The notes beneath the pieces were generated by a model. It saw nothing but the letters and a program-made list of their open reading frames with translations. It was not told the origin of the DNA and made no database searches. The position numbers and the translations under genes are program-made. Positions 11,740-25,647 of a stretch of DNA of 64,000 nucleotides are shown here, piece after piece. The DNA is from Luzula sylvatica (lineage: Eukaryota; Streptophyta; Magnoliopsida; Poales; Juncaceae): assembly GCA_946800325.1 (NCBI GenBank), contig OX326960.1, positions 52,571,355 to 52,635,354 of the forward strand, in the 5' to 3' direction. Each line of letters begins with the position of its first letter. Position 1 is the first letter of the stretch.

Positions 11740-11830
11740 CCGTAAGGTTGTGTCAAGTACACATCCTTTCATAAAATTTCTGTCAAGAAATTCGGTTTTG
11801 ACATCCATTTTGCCATATCATATAGTCATA
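11740..11830 (-). pseudogene. copia reverse transcriptase remnant of nested element
   Basis: The minus strand encodes QMDVKTEFLD near 11770-11815, matching the nearly invariant copia QMDVKTAFL(N/H)G motif, followed by a decayed continuation. Surrounding frames (up to about 12150) are too broken to delimit. It lies between the integrase and RNase H remnants. Confidence 0.75.
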
Positions 11831-12447
11831 ATATGCGACCATGACAAGCAGAATTTCGAGAATGTGAAAGTATGGCAACATGCGAAAACGTTTCTTCATA
11901 GTCCGACTATGAAATACTTGAAACTCTTCGTTGCGAGCCTCGCTTTGTTATATGCGTATTCCTATCCGTGTTGATTCTCATCTTGAAAACCCATTCAAAT
12001 TCACGGGTCTAACCCGGAAAGTAATGAAATCAAGTTCTAAACTTGATAGTTTACACGGATCGAATCTCAGATTTCATAGCACCTTGCCATATGAAACCGT
12101 TACTTTTCATAGCATTCTTGTAGGAAATCGAATCATCATATGATTTCGATCTATCATTATTAACAACGATAAATCCATATTTATCGGTTTATGATATAGC
12201 CTACTTGATCTACAAAAAATTTCTTTGTGTGTTCGACTCGTATTCATCAACTCTTGATGAAGTCGTGTCAACTTTCATCGGCACAATGTTCATTTTCAGA
12301 TCTCGAACTCTTTCGAGATTTATTCTACTCCCAATAGGCCGCGTAGAGATAAATGGCATCAAGTTCCAAACTTATGCGCATTATGTCCTCCTCCAAGAAG
12401 GCATCTCTTCGAGCCACGAAAATCTCATTTTCGTCGGGACGTTAGAA

Positions 12448-12720
12448 CTAACACCCTTTAGTTTCCTTAAGGATATATGATAAACGAACAATTTTCTGAT
12501 TTGGGATTGAGTTTAACCGAAACAAATTTCGAAATATACTCACATCCTCAAATCTGTACAAATGACAACTTCGGAACCATTCCGATCCATATCTCATATT
12601 GCGTCTCTTGTACCGATTAGAAGGTTTATAGTCCATATCATATATGCAACCATTCTTTAGTGCCGTTGTCTCAAGGGTATATCCCCAAAATATTTTTGGG
12701 AGATCCGTTTGACTTATCAT
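12448..12720 (-). pseudogene. copia integrase remnant of nested element
   Basis: The minus-strand frame contains LPKIFWGYTLETTA, the conserved LP.(S/M)FWGYA(L/V)ETA phrase at the end of the copia integrase core. The 90-codon frame around it is otherwise decayed. Confidence 0.8.
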
Positions 12721-13206
12721 TTATCGAATCATGTCCAACATGCGTTCATTCCTCTTTTCGAATACATCTCAATGTTCCGAAATGAAAATAATCGTGAAAC
12801 GATTCCACAATCATAAATGATCATCAATACTTATAACTCAAATATCGCCTCTTCAATCCTATCGAAGTACATAGCTCAAATACTCGCCACCTCGATCCCA
12901 TCAAAGGGCTTTGATTTTCTTGCTTAGTCGATTTTGTATTTCGTTTTTGAAACTCTTTGAACCTTTCAAAAGTCTCTGTTTCGGCACACATTAAATAGAT
13001 ATTATCATATCTACTTTAATCGTCCGTAAACGTAACAAAATACCGATAGCCTCCTCTTGCCTCAGAATTTATCGGGTCTTTTACATCTTAATGTAATTTC
13101 CAATAATCCGTTGGATCTTTCTCCAACCTTTGGAGAATGATGCATTTTGTCGTCTTGCCTAATAAATAAGTAGCGCGTTAACCAATCGAATCTAATTCGA
13201 ATGATT

Positions 13207-13398
13207 CTAGCAATCCATCTTATGGAATCTAGATACGCCTATCTCGTTTATATGGCCACGTCGACAATGCCAAAAGAAGCAATCGACTTCTAGGTTTAAT
13301 CCTCCTCGGATTTCACCGTTCTTTGAGTCAATAGTTTGGACAACTCTTTGTCTGAACTTTCTATTTGGAAAATATTTTCCCAAAATACCCTTAGACAT
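13207..13398 (-). pseudogene. copia GAG-pre-integrase (zinc-binding) remnant
   Basis: The minus strand reads FFWHCRRGHINEIGVSR, the conserved LWH.RLGHI(N/S) motif of the GAG-pre-integrase domain. It lies just 5' of the integrase remnant on the same strand. Confidence 0.8.
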
Positions 13399-14310
13399 TT
13401 ATTTCTTTCGATCCCAACCTTGAATTACAAGGGCATCCACGCATCTCTGTGCATTGAATTCCTCGGATGCTCCGAGCATCTCCAATTCAAATTTAAATCG
13501 CATCTCATGCAATTTTGGGATCGACTTATTTGTCGAATGCATATGATATTCGGTCACGGAGATCAAATCTCGTACTATCAACACACGAGTGTTAATCAAA
13601 GACCCATAAGGTGTCTCAAAATGAACCTACTCTTTGAGCCGCATCGAACCATTCAACGCGCTCTAGCTCTTGAAACTATTTCATGAGTGTTGTGTTTTAC
13701 TTTCGTATGCACCCGAATTCTCAAAACAATTTTGAAAAATTTGCGTCTATACATGCCACCACAAGGCACATAATATCGTTCGATTTCTTATTAAAGTTTA
13801 TCGAACCCGGATTTCTCTAAAGCCAAAGCCTCGAGCCCCGAATCTACCAATTTCGTGTCCAACACGTTCCTTTAAGTCTAAGAACTATTTTTTAACTATC
13901 AAGGTCAATTACGGCAATTCCGGCAGAAAAGCTATCTATCATATCGATCTCATCGATATATTTGGTGTTGCTAGAAAACATAATTCTAAATGGATAATAA
14001 AGATTAAGCTCCTAACCGTGCGTACTTAATCTATATGCTTACATAATAAATATATGACAGTGTTATTTTATCGAATCGATAACCCTCATACCAATACGGG
14101 ACTCCAAGTCCATAACACTCAAGACCCATATATCACGATCCTCCCACAAGTTGCTTTGACAGACTAGTGGTATCTCGCTATTTAAGTAGGATTATATCCA
14201 ATCGCATCATATGCGACTCTTGAACCTTTATAGGATTTCGGTGATGGATCGTATCATATACAATCCCATTTTCGTGTGTGCATCCTATCTATGCCCCGAA
14301 CTTCCAATCA

Positions 14311-14490
14311 AGTCGGTTTTGGCCTTAACCCTTATTGGCTTGGACGGTTAAGTCACAACCATACTCAACGTATCGTTCAAATAAACTACTAATAAATCGG
14401 TTTTGGCCTTAACCCTTATCAGTCCTTATTTAACGCTTGCCACCCCGTTGATAACTACAATAACCCATGTCGGCTTTGGCCTTAACCCAT
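14311..14490 (-). repeat. triplicated GGCCAAARYCGG motif in the 5' internal region
   Basis: On the minus strand GGGTTAAGGCCAAAACCGA occurs three times (about 14311-14334, 14397-14415 and 14470-14490). The related element at 20913, 20988 and 21203 also has three copies, read on the plus strand as GGCCAAAGTCGG. The spaced triplication is therefore shared by both copies. Confidence 0.75.
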
Positions 14491-15148
14491 GTGAGACGTA
14501 GTACCGAACATAGTGGTTGTGAATATGGAAGGCATTTCCATGACTTAAATATTATGAGGGATCATGACATTCATGTTTCTTAAATATGTGACATAATCAT
14601 ATTATATCACTATCACAAGATTTTCTAAATGCATATGATTTAATTAGGGAAATTAGTTATTCTAAATAATTACTTATCTTATATGCTAGTATGATTGATG
14701 CCGATCATATCGATATAAAGAATTCAAAATTCCGAGTTTCGTAGCCAAAGTTATGGCGAAAACAAAATCAGCATCCAGAGGGTGTTCCGTTGCAACGGAC
14801 TGCCCCATCCGTTGTAACGCAGGGGCCATGGGGCGCGAGAATACCATGCCCGGGACGCGTCCGGGGCGCCCAAAACTGCCCCCGGGGCTGCAGAAAAGCT
14901 GTTTTTCTGCAGATTTCGCCGTTTCTTTCGTTTTCGCACGTTTCTAAAACGATAAATCATGAAACTTTTCACGATCATTCCTAGATGCTCTCAATCAACT
15001 TTTGATTGATCTCTAGTGAATTCCACTTGTGATTTTAACGAAATTGACGTTCTAAATATCTAGCATCATGCAAACGGGTACGGACTTTGATAACCCGTGC
15101 GTATATCTAATATACGACTATGATTCGACCCTCGAATCGATGGTGATC

Positions 15149-15160
15149 GCTCTGATACCA
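15149..15160 (-). other. primer-binding site of nested copia element
   Basis: The minus strand reads TGGTATCAGAGC, complementary to the 3' end of plant initiator Met-tRNA, one base from the LTR end at 15162. Confidence 0.9.
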
Positions 15161-15161
15161 C

Positions 15162-16163
15162 TGTTAGGAATTCTATCCCGACCCCGGGCCCGCGCAGCGG
15201 ATATGAAGGCCTGGTCCGGTTCCCAAAACCCAAGATCACGCCATGACTTCGAGAGTACGATGCAAATAAGGATAGACGATTACCGGCGTGAAAGTGATCA
15301 CGCACGAAGGGTTGATCATTTGTTTCCTTCTCTTCTCCGGTGTCACGTTAGTGACTAGCCCGTGCGTCCCATACCACACGTCTCCCACCGTTTGGACTCC
15401 ATAAACGCCTCCGGTTTGATCACAACTGAGAGCCACATATGTCTCTCGTCTACTCGTATCCACCGTGAGTCGTAAGACCTCGGTTGCGGGTGCAACTGAC
15501 TAGACGAAGCACCGGCGAACTTGCTCGATTGTATTGATTCTCTAAACCGAGAAAAACTGTTTTTCTCGTTTCTCTCTTTTCGCATCCTTTCACTCTCTGA
15601 AAGATGACTCTCTATTTCTGGATTAATTCCCTGGATAGAATGAATTGGACTGAATAGAGGAGAGAGAAATATCCTATTTATATCACATAGGATAATGATG
15701 GGCCAAAATGTATGTATATCTAATATACACATTTTCAAACAGAAAACTGCAGACACCCTTTCAGTATTCTGTTGAAACGAAAATATTAAATCGTTCCAAC
15801 CGACTTCAAACCTTCACGAAAGTTGTAGATAATATTATTATATTTCCAACCCAATTTGGGCTGGCCCAATTGGAGTTCGGATACGAAAGTTACGGCGGTT
15901 TTACTAACAGTATGTCAAACTGTCGCACCCTTTCGGTATTCCATTAAAACGACACTGATACTTCGTTCAAATGAAAACTATTTCTACAAGAAAGTTCTAG
16001 ATAATCTCATTATATATCTAACACAATTTGAACCATTCGAATTGGAGTTTCTCACTGAAAGTTATGTCAGTTTTACAAAAACTGTTTCTTATGCCTACGA
16101 ACGCGTACGTTCGTTTATCCTTGTGTACACTTTTACGGTTGATCTGAAACTGTATTTCTTTCA
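15162..16163 (-). repeat. 5' LTR (right) of nested copia element
   Basis: About 1,002 bp, pairing with 5959-6961. Differences are scattered single bases and small indels, suggesting a fairly old insertion. Confidence 0.92.
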
Positions 16164-19100
16164 ATATGATGATAAGAGTTTATGTTATAACATGTTTGGG
16201 ACATGTAGTCTAGAATATGTATTTCGTGTTTATAATATTAAATTTTATGAAATATTTTTTATACACCAGAATGGTATATTAACGCACACATAGTTGCTCA
16301 TTTATATTACACACCAGAAGTTGCGAGCATATTTGTATTTATTATTTCTATGTTTATTTGATGTACATTTATCTTATTGAAACCTGGAGTTTCAATATAA
16401 AATTGCGATGTTCAAATTAAAGGACAACTAATAAAGTTGAAAATGTTAGTGAAAGCACCTGAAGTTGCAAGAGCATAAAATATATAATATATTTATCCAA
16501 TATTAAAAACTTGATATGAATAAATATTGGCACAAAAGTAAATAATTGAAGATACTCTAGAAATGCGCTCATGCAAAAGCAAATAGAAATAAGATAATTG
16601 AAGAAGTATTTGAATTAATTTTATCATGTCTTCTTTATTGAAAAACAAGTTAGATTGATGATTGATTGATTTTATTTCATTCTCAGAAGTGAATGTTGCC
16701 TTGAAGGTAAAAATCCAAATTATTGCCGACACAAATTGATCACAATAACAAAATCACGTAATAAATAAAAGGACTCGCAAAAAATGATTACGAAGAATCT
16801 CAAAATATATTCTTCGAGATGTGATGAAAATAGTTGTACCTGTCGTACACTACATTTGATTTGATTTTGTTTATCGAACCTCTTGAAGAGAAAAACAAGA
16901 AGAATGAGAGATGATTTTCTTATCTATCAAGATCAAACTTTTTTTTGTGTCGAATTGGTTATTTAATCAATAAAGGGATGTGTATATTAAATTCCAAAAG
17001 CATATGCTTATGATTGGTAACTCTAGAAGTGTCATTATTTGATTTCTCTTGAAGATTCACTATCTATATTGCTCCGAATGAGTCGTTATGTTAATAAAAA
17101 TATATTGGTTTATTTTTTATGACATGCACTTGTATTAGTAAAATTAAAATCATATTATTATGAACTAGAAGTTCGTTATGTAAAATAAAAGCAAGTTTAT
17201 GATTTCAATTAGTTGCTTAGACATATAATATGCATGTCACGATCATGACTCTATAAAGACCAACCATTTATCATAAGTACTTCCTGATATTTATTATAAC
17301 TTGTGAGTGACCGGAGCTAAATGACATTCATTGAATTTTTTTTACGTAGTAGATGTATAATACACATGGACGAGTTAAAATAAGTGTTTGGTATATATAG
17401 TTGACTTATTCTTGAAATTGTATATCTTGAATATTTATTTAGTTGAACCAGAAGTTCCGAACAAGAAGTTTAAATATGTACATGTAAACTAGAAGTTCAT
17501 ATTCAAGAAAGCAACAAAGTTGAATATGTTTGTTGAAAATATGAAATTATCGAAGAAAAATATTACATACACAACTAAGATGGTGTTATGAAATAACCAA
17601 ACATTAGTGAAAAAATTTCAAGATATAAGATATCATTCAAGTCCCGAAGAACTTCACTAGATATTAATTAAAATATCAACAACTCGTGCCTAAATTAGTG
17701 GGGAGAGAACGAAAATTGAAAAATAAGATATTATATGGATTGCATCATCACTTCAGATCCTCGAACAAGTAAACATGAACTAGGAGTTGATAAATTTGCA
17801 TGAAATTGCAAATCAGTGATATGATGCATTTGTCAATACAAGAATGATTAATAAATAATAACCTTCCAGTGTAAAATGCTCATATTTTTAATATAATATT
17901 CTTGGATAATTTTAAATTTGATATAAGCCTGAAGCGCGGTCGACTAATCGGTTCCAATATTAGAAATCCAAAGGAATAAGAAAGTGCATGATAAAAAGTT
18001 GGCAATAAAGAAGTTGATAATACTTCTAATAATATATAAATCTTTTTTAACAGGATAATGAAAGATTAATTAGTAGATTTTACATAAATATAATCTTTGA
18101 AAAAGATTCAGGTACCTAAAAACATTGAAATTGTTGAAAATAATGAGATCTCGAAATAATGTCTCTACTATAAGAAGATGGAACCGACATAAAACTATAG
18201 TTACTAGAAAATTGGCATGGGTGCGATTTCAATTTATAATTAATAAAACGAGGATCAGAAATTAAATCAATTGTGCAATGTCGACATTAAAACTATTGGT
18301 CATAACAGAAATCACATATGAAAATGAAATTGATAGACCTGAAGTCCGAAAAACACCATGGTGATGTAAATTATATTTATTTATTTATTTATTTTTCTAT
18401 TATTTATTTTAATTTTTTTAAAGGTATATGAAGGACTAAAATCGTGTCTTGTATTTATTATAACAGATTATTCATATGACTCATTTAGTTACAATATTCA
18501 TGAAAATCCCCGTAGGATTTAGTATGCCCGACGCATACAATTCAAACTCTCGATAGATATATTATATTAAATTACAAAGATCTTTGCATGAATAGAGTAT
18601 GTGTTATAAGATATAATTGTTATAATAAGTAAGAATATATATACCGGTATGAATGATCAAATCTGCAGATACGTATTTATTTCAAATAAATAGTGTTTAA
18701 TTATAATTATTTGAACTACCGAAGAGCTCTAAAAGATAAGTAAGAAATTTGACGTAAAAAATATCGAATGTGAAACCATTTTTTTTCATGGATTACAAAT
18801 ATGATAAATATTTCCTGAAGAAGTTAGTTCGTCGCTGGCTACTAAGATTTCGAAACAGCGAATGCTAAAGATTGAATTTGTCGTAAAATATTTGTATCCA
18901 TTAGGGGGAGAAATAATACGCAATGCACTCTTTTTGTTCTTGGTCATGGTTTTGTCCCACTGGATTTTCCTGACAAGGTTTTTAACGAGGCAAATTTATG
19001 AGGCGTATGAAATAGAATAATATTGCACTCTTTTTGCTTCACTAGGATTTTTGTCACATACCTAGTAAGGTTTTAACGAGGCATATTTTTATGATATAAA

Positions 19101-20001
19101 TATCCAAAGAGAAATTCCGTAACAAATTCTCCATTCACAATCAAAGTGACTAAAAACGAAAACAAGCAATTCAAGGAGAATTACTTTTTTTTTTTTGGAA
19201 AAAGTGATGATTTTGGACCTGTAGTCCAAACAACAATTGTATGCAACCTACGAACTACAAGTGGGTATGTATAAGAAAGTGAAATGAGAAAATTAAATAA
19301 AATTAAACCACATTCTGATTTTTTATTAGCTTGATAGTCCATGGAGGACTCCATATGTGTCTCACGGATGTTGTAACAACATATTTACATGGATCACTTG
19401 ATAATGTTATGTACACGAAAATAATCATGAAGGATTAAAGTTAGATGAAACATGCAACAAAATACATAAAAGCATGTATTTTATAAAACCGAAAGAATTT
19501 GTATGGGATGAAAGCATTTAGAAGAATATTTTCAATCCTTGTTATAAAGTATGATTGTTTTTCGTCCTAAAAAAGATAATGAGAAGTTTTGTTGGTCCAA
19601 AAGTACCACATTTGAGTACAATTGATCATATAATGAAGAACCTCACCCATTACAAAGTTACAACACTCCATGGAACATGCACTGCTTTATTGGGCCAATT
19701 GTGATATATAAACATGGTGCTGCAAGTATTGTCAAATAAAGAATGATGAGAAGATAGATGCTCAACATATTCGATCATGTGTTAATTTAGTGGATCTTTT
19801 CCTTTGTCAATTGCAAATTTCAAGAAGTTCATCTCCCAAATTGGATTTCGTCAATTAAATGATTTTGTATAAATGAGGGGGAGACTTATTCGCAATGCAC
19901 TATTTTCCTTGATCAGAATTTTATCCCACTATATTTTTTTTTATCAGGTTTTTAATGAGGCAACTTCTTATACGTATGAAATATGGACATTCAAGGAGGA
20001 G
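16164..20001 (+). pseudogene. decayed internal (pol) region of outer copia element
   Basis: Mostly unreadable. Recognisable plus-strand pieces are a reverse-transcriptase segment near 19362-19560 (MDVVTTYLHGSLDNVMY, matching the copia MDV.TAYL(Y/H)GSLD motif, then a (L/I)YGMKAF-like piece) and an RNase H tail near 19680-19870 (LYWANC, then LVDLF and a GFRQLNDFV-like end). GGGGGAG runs occur at 18905 and 19877. The polypurine tract AAGGAGGAG at 19993-20001 abuts the 3' LTR. No long frame survives. Confidence 0.7.
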
Positions 20002-20229
20002 TGTTATGAATATATAATATATATAAATGTCATATTATAACTTAAATTTAATTATATTGATGGAGTCATTATAGGGATTTAGTATTGATTATTTGTAGCA
20101 CCCCATTTAATTCATACACTCACCCCCTTCTATATAAAGAGGATATTGGTCATTGTAATTGTTAATTCATGGAATAGAAATTTTTCCCTCTCTTGTCACT
20201 TCTTTTTGTTTATGCTTTATTTTATAACA
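20002..20229 (+). repeat. 3' LTR of outer copia element
   Basis: 228 bp, TGTTATGAAT...ATAACA, followed by the TSD TTCAT at 20230-20234. Confidence 0.92.
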
Positions 20230-20234
20230 TTCAT

Positions 20235-20849
20235 TACGTTTTTCATATTAAAGTTCAATTTCCTTTCTTTTGCATTTAATATTATGATAGGATGTGTTTT
20301 TTGTTCATTGGATATTATTTCGACTTTAATTAATTCGTAAGAAGCAGTAGGAATACCAATATCACTTAATAACCATGACATTCAAGAAAAAGTGTTGCAA
20401 TTATGACATTGGAAGATTTCATCATGTCTACCCTTCTATATTCCCAAAATATTATGTGCATACCTATACAAAAATCAGAGGATCTTCTACTGCTACAAAC
20501 ATGAGAAATATTATTATACTTCTTCCCTATTTGTTTCGGATTTCAAAATTATCTTTGATCCTACTTCTTTTTATAATTTACAAAGTGAAAAAAAATAATT
20601 TGGGCAAAATCTATCGATAACATTAATGATATTTGATATTTCATCGTATTTTTTTGTTGTGGAGAGGACCAAAACTGTGCTTAAGTAGTACAAATATTTG
20701 AAAATATTTATTTTAAATGTCACGTCAGTGTTTAAGTAGTACAAATATTTGACATGTTATTGCCCACGTGTCAAAGTTAACGGACATATAAGCATTTAAC
20801 GGATGAAAATACTATGTACGAACTAACATAATAATTGAGGAATTAAAAA
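20235..20849. other. spacer between two retroelements
   Basis: AT-rich, no gene seen. AAGTAGTACAAATATTTGA occurs twice, about 49 bp apart (near 20682 and 20731), a short tandem duplication. Confidence 0.4.
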
Positions 20850-21877
20850 TGAACCATGTCATTGCTTCCGTGTTCACAACCTCCGTGGTTGGTCTTACAC
20901 TTTGCACGGTTTCCGGCCAAAGTCGGGCGTGCAATTTTGTATGTATCAACGTGAGAGGCACGCGTTAATTGGGTACAAATGTGGATTCAGGCCAAAGTCG
21001 GACGCGTTTGTAATTCAAATGAACAATATGTGGGCACGGTTGTGACTTAACCGTCCAAACCAATCCGATTGGGGTTCGGGACATAGTTAGGATGCACAAA
21101 CGGAATTTGGATCATATCTGATATGGTTCAATACCGAAATCCTATAAAGGGTCAAGAGTCGCATTGGATGCGATTGGATTTATCCTACCTAAATAGTGAC
21201 ATCCGGCCAAAGTCACTTGTGGGAGGATCACAAAATAGAGGTCGTGAAGTGTTACTGGATTTGGAATCCTGAATCAATATTAGGATTATTGATTTGATAA
21301 AAGTAACATATTTCATATCATATAAGCATATAGAATAAGTAAGCACGGTAAGTTATCAATTTCATAATTCATGTAGAATAATATCATTAAGCAACACTAA
21401 AATTATATCGATAAGATCGATATTAGAGAAAGAAAAGTTTGTGGGACTGAACTACCTTGACTAGCACCATAACCTAAGAATAGTTCTTAGGGAAGAGTGC
21501 AAAAGTTACGTGTTGGACATGAAAATGGTGGAACCGTTTCATATTCCCGAGTCTTTAGAGAAATCAGAAATTTGACAAACTTGAGAAGAAGTCAAATAAT
21601 GTTGCGTGTCGAATGTTGACATGCATAGGCGCGAATCTTCAAAGGAGTTTGAAGAATTATAAGAAATAAGTGTGTAAGGGCGGTTAAGACAAACGTTGTC
21701 TTAATCAAATATTTAGGCAAGTTGTTGTCTCAACATCAAAAGAAAGGTTAAATCCGAGGAGGATTAATCCAAATGTTGATAATGATAACCGACATTGTCA
21801 TCTTGGCTACGTGTTTGAGAAACACATTTATGGAATCCATGAGATGGAATACTAGATTCTTCGAATGAGATTAGTAT

Positions 21878-22120
21878 GTGAAATGCGAGACTTGTTTAAT
21901 AAGCAAGATGTTGAAAGTGTCATTCTCCAAAGGGTTGAGAAATGGTCAACGACTTATCAAAATTCATACATTTTTGAATGTGTGTAAACCGATAAGCTCG
22001 GAGGCAAGAGGAGACTACAAATATTTCATTATATTTACCAACGATTATAGTAGATATACATATATCTATTTAATGTGTTATGAAACGGAATTTGAAAGGT
22101 TCAAAAATGTTTCGAAATAA
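21878..22120 (+). pseudogene. copia integrase remnant
   Basis: 80 codons beginning KCETCLISKM (the CxxC of the zinc-binding part) and containing FTNDYSRYTYIYLM, the copia F(T/I)DD(Y/F)SR..(W/Y).Y.(M/L) motif that carries the first catalytic Asp. The first Asp of the pair is Asn here. The frame ends soon after FKNVSK. Confidence 0.8.
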
Positions 22121-22214
22121 AATACGAAATCAACTAAGCAAGAAAATGAGAGTATTTATGCTATGAGTATGAAAGGTACAAAGCCATTCGATAGAATCGA
22201 AAAGGCTAGTATTT

Positions 22215-23404
<1,190 letters not shown>

Positions 23405-24499
23405 GATAGTCCTCGCAAATTATAGTTGCAAACGTTGCATCAACCAATACTTATTCTATATCAGTGCATTTTAAATTTTTTAAAATTCTCTAATTCAATT
23501 TATACTTATATGAAAACTTGTGCGAGGTTGTGTAATTTGATTACACGAACCCGAATTTATGACTCATGTGCGCGTCTACATAATAAGTGATTATGTTAAG
23601 TAAAACCGTCACATTTCAAAAGTTATAATTTCAAAAATGTACTTAGTCACGTTTAGGATATTTATGTGATAAGTATATCTATTATATGATAATAGATTAA
23701 TCTGTACACTAGCATAATCGCCGAGCTCATGATTATGTTTTGCTAATCATAGGACAAAGAGTTTGTCGAATCGGAAATATGAATATGCATTAGGTTATGC
23801 ATATTGTGACTTGACCAAAAGTGCGATACCATGACGTGGTTTAGTCATTGTAGATGGAATCGTAACGAATGAGGTCTTAGTTCTTCACACTTGAGATGAT
23901 CATAGATCACGTTTCGTGCGTAGCCTTATACTTAGATATAGTCTTCCACTATCTATAACAGGATGGTCATGAGATTATGATCGGATTTTATCCAAAAGAC
24001 GGAATTTCATGTGAATCATCAAGATAGAAATTGTTCCTTTACAAAGAAAGAGATATCCCTTAGGCCTATCGATGAATTGATCAACGAAATCTCTGGCCAG
24101 AGTCAATGCTATTAAAGGTTAATATTGATTGTGTTTGTTGATTCAATTCGGTATCGAGACATAAGTTTAGTCAATCAAATGATAATGATGACTATTACCA
24201 TGCCTTTTGATTGACGGATATCGTGAACAAGAGAACTAAACACCACCGTTCCAGATGGGTATAAATGATCACAATCATTTTCGTTTTCAACATGGGAAAG
24301 CTATGATGGATTCCTTTCCTAAATCCCTCTCATTAGTCCGTGAACTTAGACATAAGTTCACTACCATTGCTTGATACGAACCTACGCGGTCACATATAGA
24401 GCTGTCTTATTTTGGGCTTAATTTCAATCTCTAAGGTTATGTGTACATGTGATGTGCACTAGTGCTTTCTTTAGTTGTATCTTAAACAGAGTGGGAGAC

Positions 24500-25487
24500 T
24501 GAAGGAAATACAGTTATATATCAACTAGTAGATTGTACACATAAGAGTAGATGAACGTACGCGTTCGTCGATACGATTGGATGCATAATAAGATTATGCA
24601 GATCTGACCGAAAACACATAGTCCGTCATGACGGACCACAAGTCCGTCGTGACGGACCAAAAAGGTTTTCTGACAGAATACACATAAATATACATAGTCC
24701 GTCATGACGTTCTGGTTGGTCCGTCGTAACAGACCAAAGGAAATTCTGTGTACCAATCTGTGAGTATGAGTCATGACGGACTGGTTGTCCGTCATGACTG
24801 AGGTGCGTCATGACGGACAATATGGTCCGTCATGACGGACTATGTAGATAAAGACTATATCAGTAATCGTGACCAGTGCGTCATGACGGACTGTGATCCA
24901 AATTCTGGATTAACAGTTTTTCTTAAGATACTCATTAATGCCCTATTAATGGAGGATTTCATTATAAGATCTGAGACAATCCTTATATCTTCTCGCTGGT
25001 CATTTTTACAGTAGAGAACTTGTTGGACAAGTTAGAGAAAGCCAAGAAACTCCATTAGAGAGATTGAGGGTTGAGCAAGTTTACGGCAATTTTAGGGGAA
25101 TCGCGTGTAACCGACAGACGAGGCTCGTGGTGGATACCGGTAGAGAGGTTTCAGCTGAAGTCTTCGCTGTGATCTAACGAGAGCAAGTTCGAAGATGATC
25201 GAAGAGCAAATCGGAAAGCAATCCGGTTGTATTCGACAAATCGGAAGCTTCGAGCAAGGTGCCGAATCGTGCGGACGTGGGACGTGGGACGCACGTGTTA
25301 CCGAGATCGGAGTAGCAGCAACTACAAGAGCGTCAACCCTTCACCGTGATCAATTTCATGTGGTATGGTTCTCTATGAATATAATAGTTACATTAATAGG
25401 TAGTAGTTGCATTTTCATGATTCGTGCTTTCGGACCGGGCTCTTCAATCCGTTGCGCGGAACTTGGTAGTGATGCCGATACCCAACA
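24500..25487 (+). repeat. 3' LTR of the truncated copia element
   Basis: Begins TGAAGGAAATACAG after a polypurine tract and ends CCCAACA. It matches, reversed, the LTR at 45774-47179. It carries the palindrome cluster at 24621-24900. Confidence 0.8.
24621..24900. repeat. cluster of GTCCGTCATGACGGAC palindromes in LTR
   Basis: Perfect 16-base palindromes at 24621-24636 and 24825-24840, a GTCCGTCGTGACGGAC variant at 24642-24657, and half-sites or variants near 24698, 24718, 24788, 24805 and 24880. Each centres on CATG or CGTG. A homologous cluster lies at 46870-47060. Confidence 0.85.
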
Positions 25488-25647
25488 CTCTTCACGGCCA
25501 CCCGTACCATCTTGACTCTCCCATCGCGGCTACACCTCATGGTTGACTTACACAAAACAAATTAAAAAAGTGTAAATAAAAATAAGAGACTCACACAAAA
25601 ATTATAATATTTACAAATTCAACCCTCAATTTGTTCCAAATCATGGA

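Larger units (their letters stand above)
5959..16163 (-). mobile_element. Ty1-copia-type LTR retrotransposon, minus strand, nested in the outer element
   Basis: LTRs at 5959-6961 and 15162-16163, flanked by the TSD ATATG (5954-5958 and 16164-16168). The reverse complement of TGGTATCAGAGC lies one base inside the right LTR (15149-15160), the standard initiator-Met primer site, so the element reads right to left. The polypurine tract AGTGGGAGA, read on the minus strand, abuts the left LTR near 6962-6972. Remnants of GAG-pre-integrase, integrase, reverse transcriptase and RNase H lie in that order along the minus strand, the Ty1-copia order. All frames are broken. It is interrupted by a solo LTR at 7560-9651. 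Its relatives in this window are at 20850-25487 and 45774-47179. Confidence 0.92.
3879..20229 (+). mobile_element. Ty1-copia LTR retrotransposon (Ale/Retrofit-like), outer element of a nest
   Basis: The two LTRs (3879-4106 and 20002-20229, 228 bp each) begin TGTTATGAAT and end CA. The pentamer TTCAT precedes the left LTR (3874-3878) and follows the right one (20230-20234), so this is a complete insertion with its target-site duplication. Just inside the left LTR is TTATCAGCACGA, a primer-binding-like site common in this copia group. Just before the right LTR is the polypurine tract AAGGAGGAG. The phrase GGTTTTTAACGAGGCA recurs at about 18980, 19065 and 19950, as usual at the 3' end of these elements. 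Its own DNA occupies about 4107-5958 and 16164-20001; the rest is younger insertions. Pol is badly decayed, so it cannot move itself. Confidence 0.92.
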
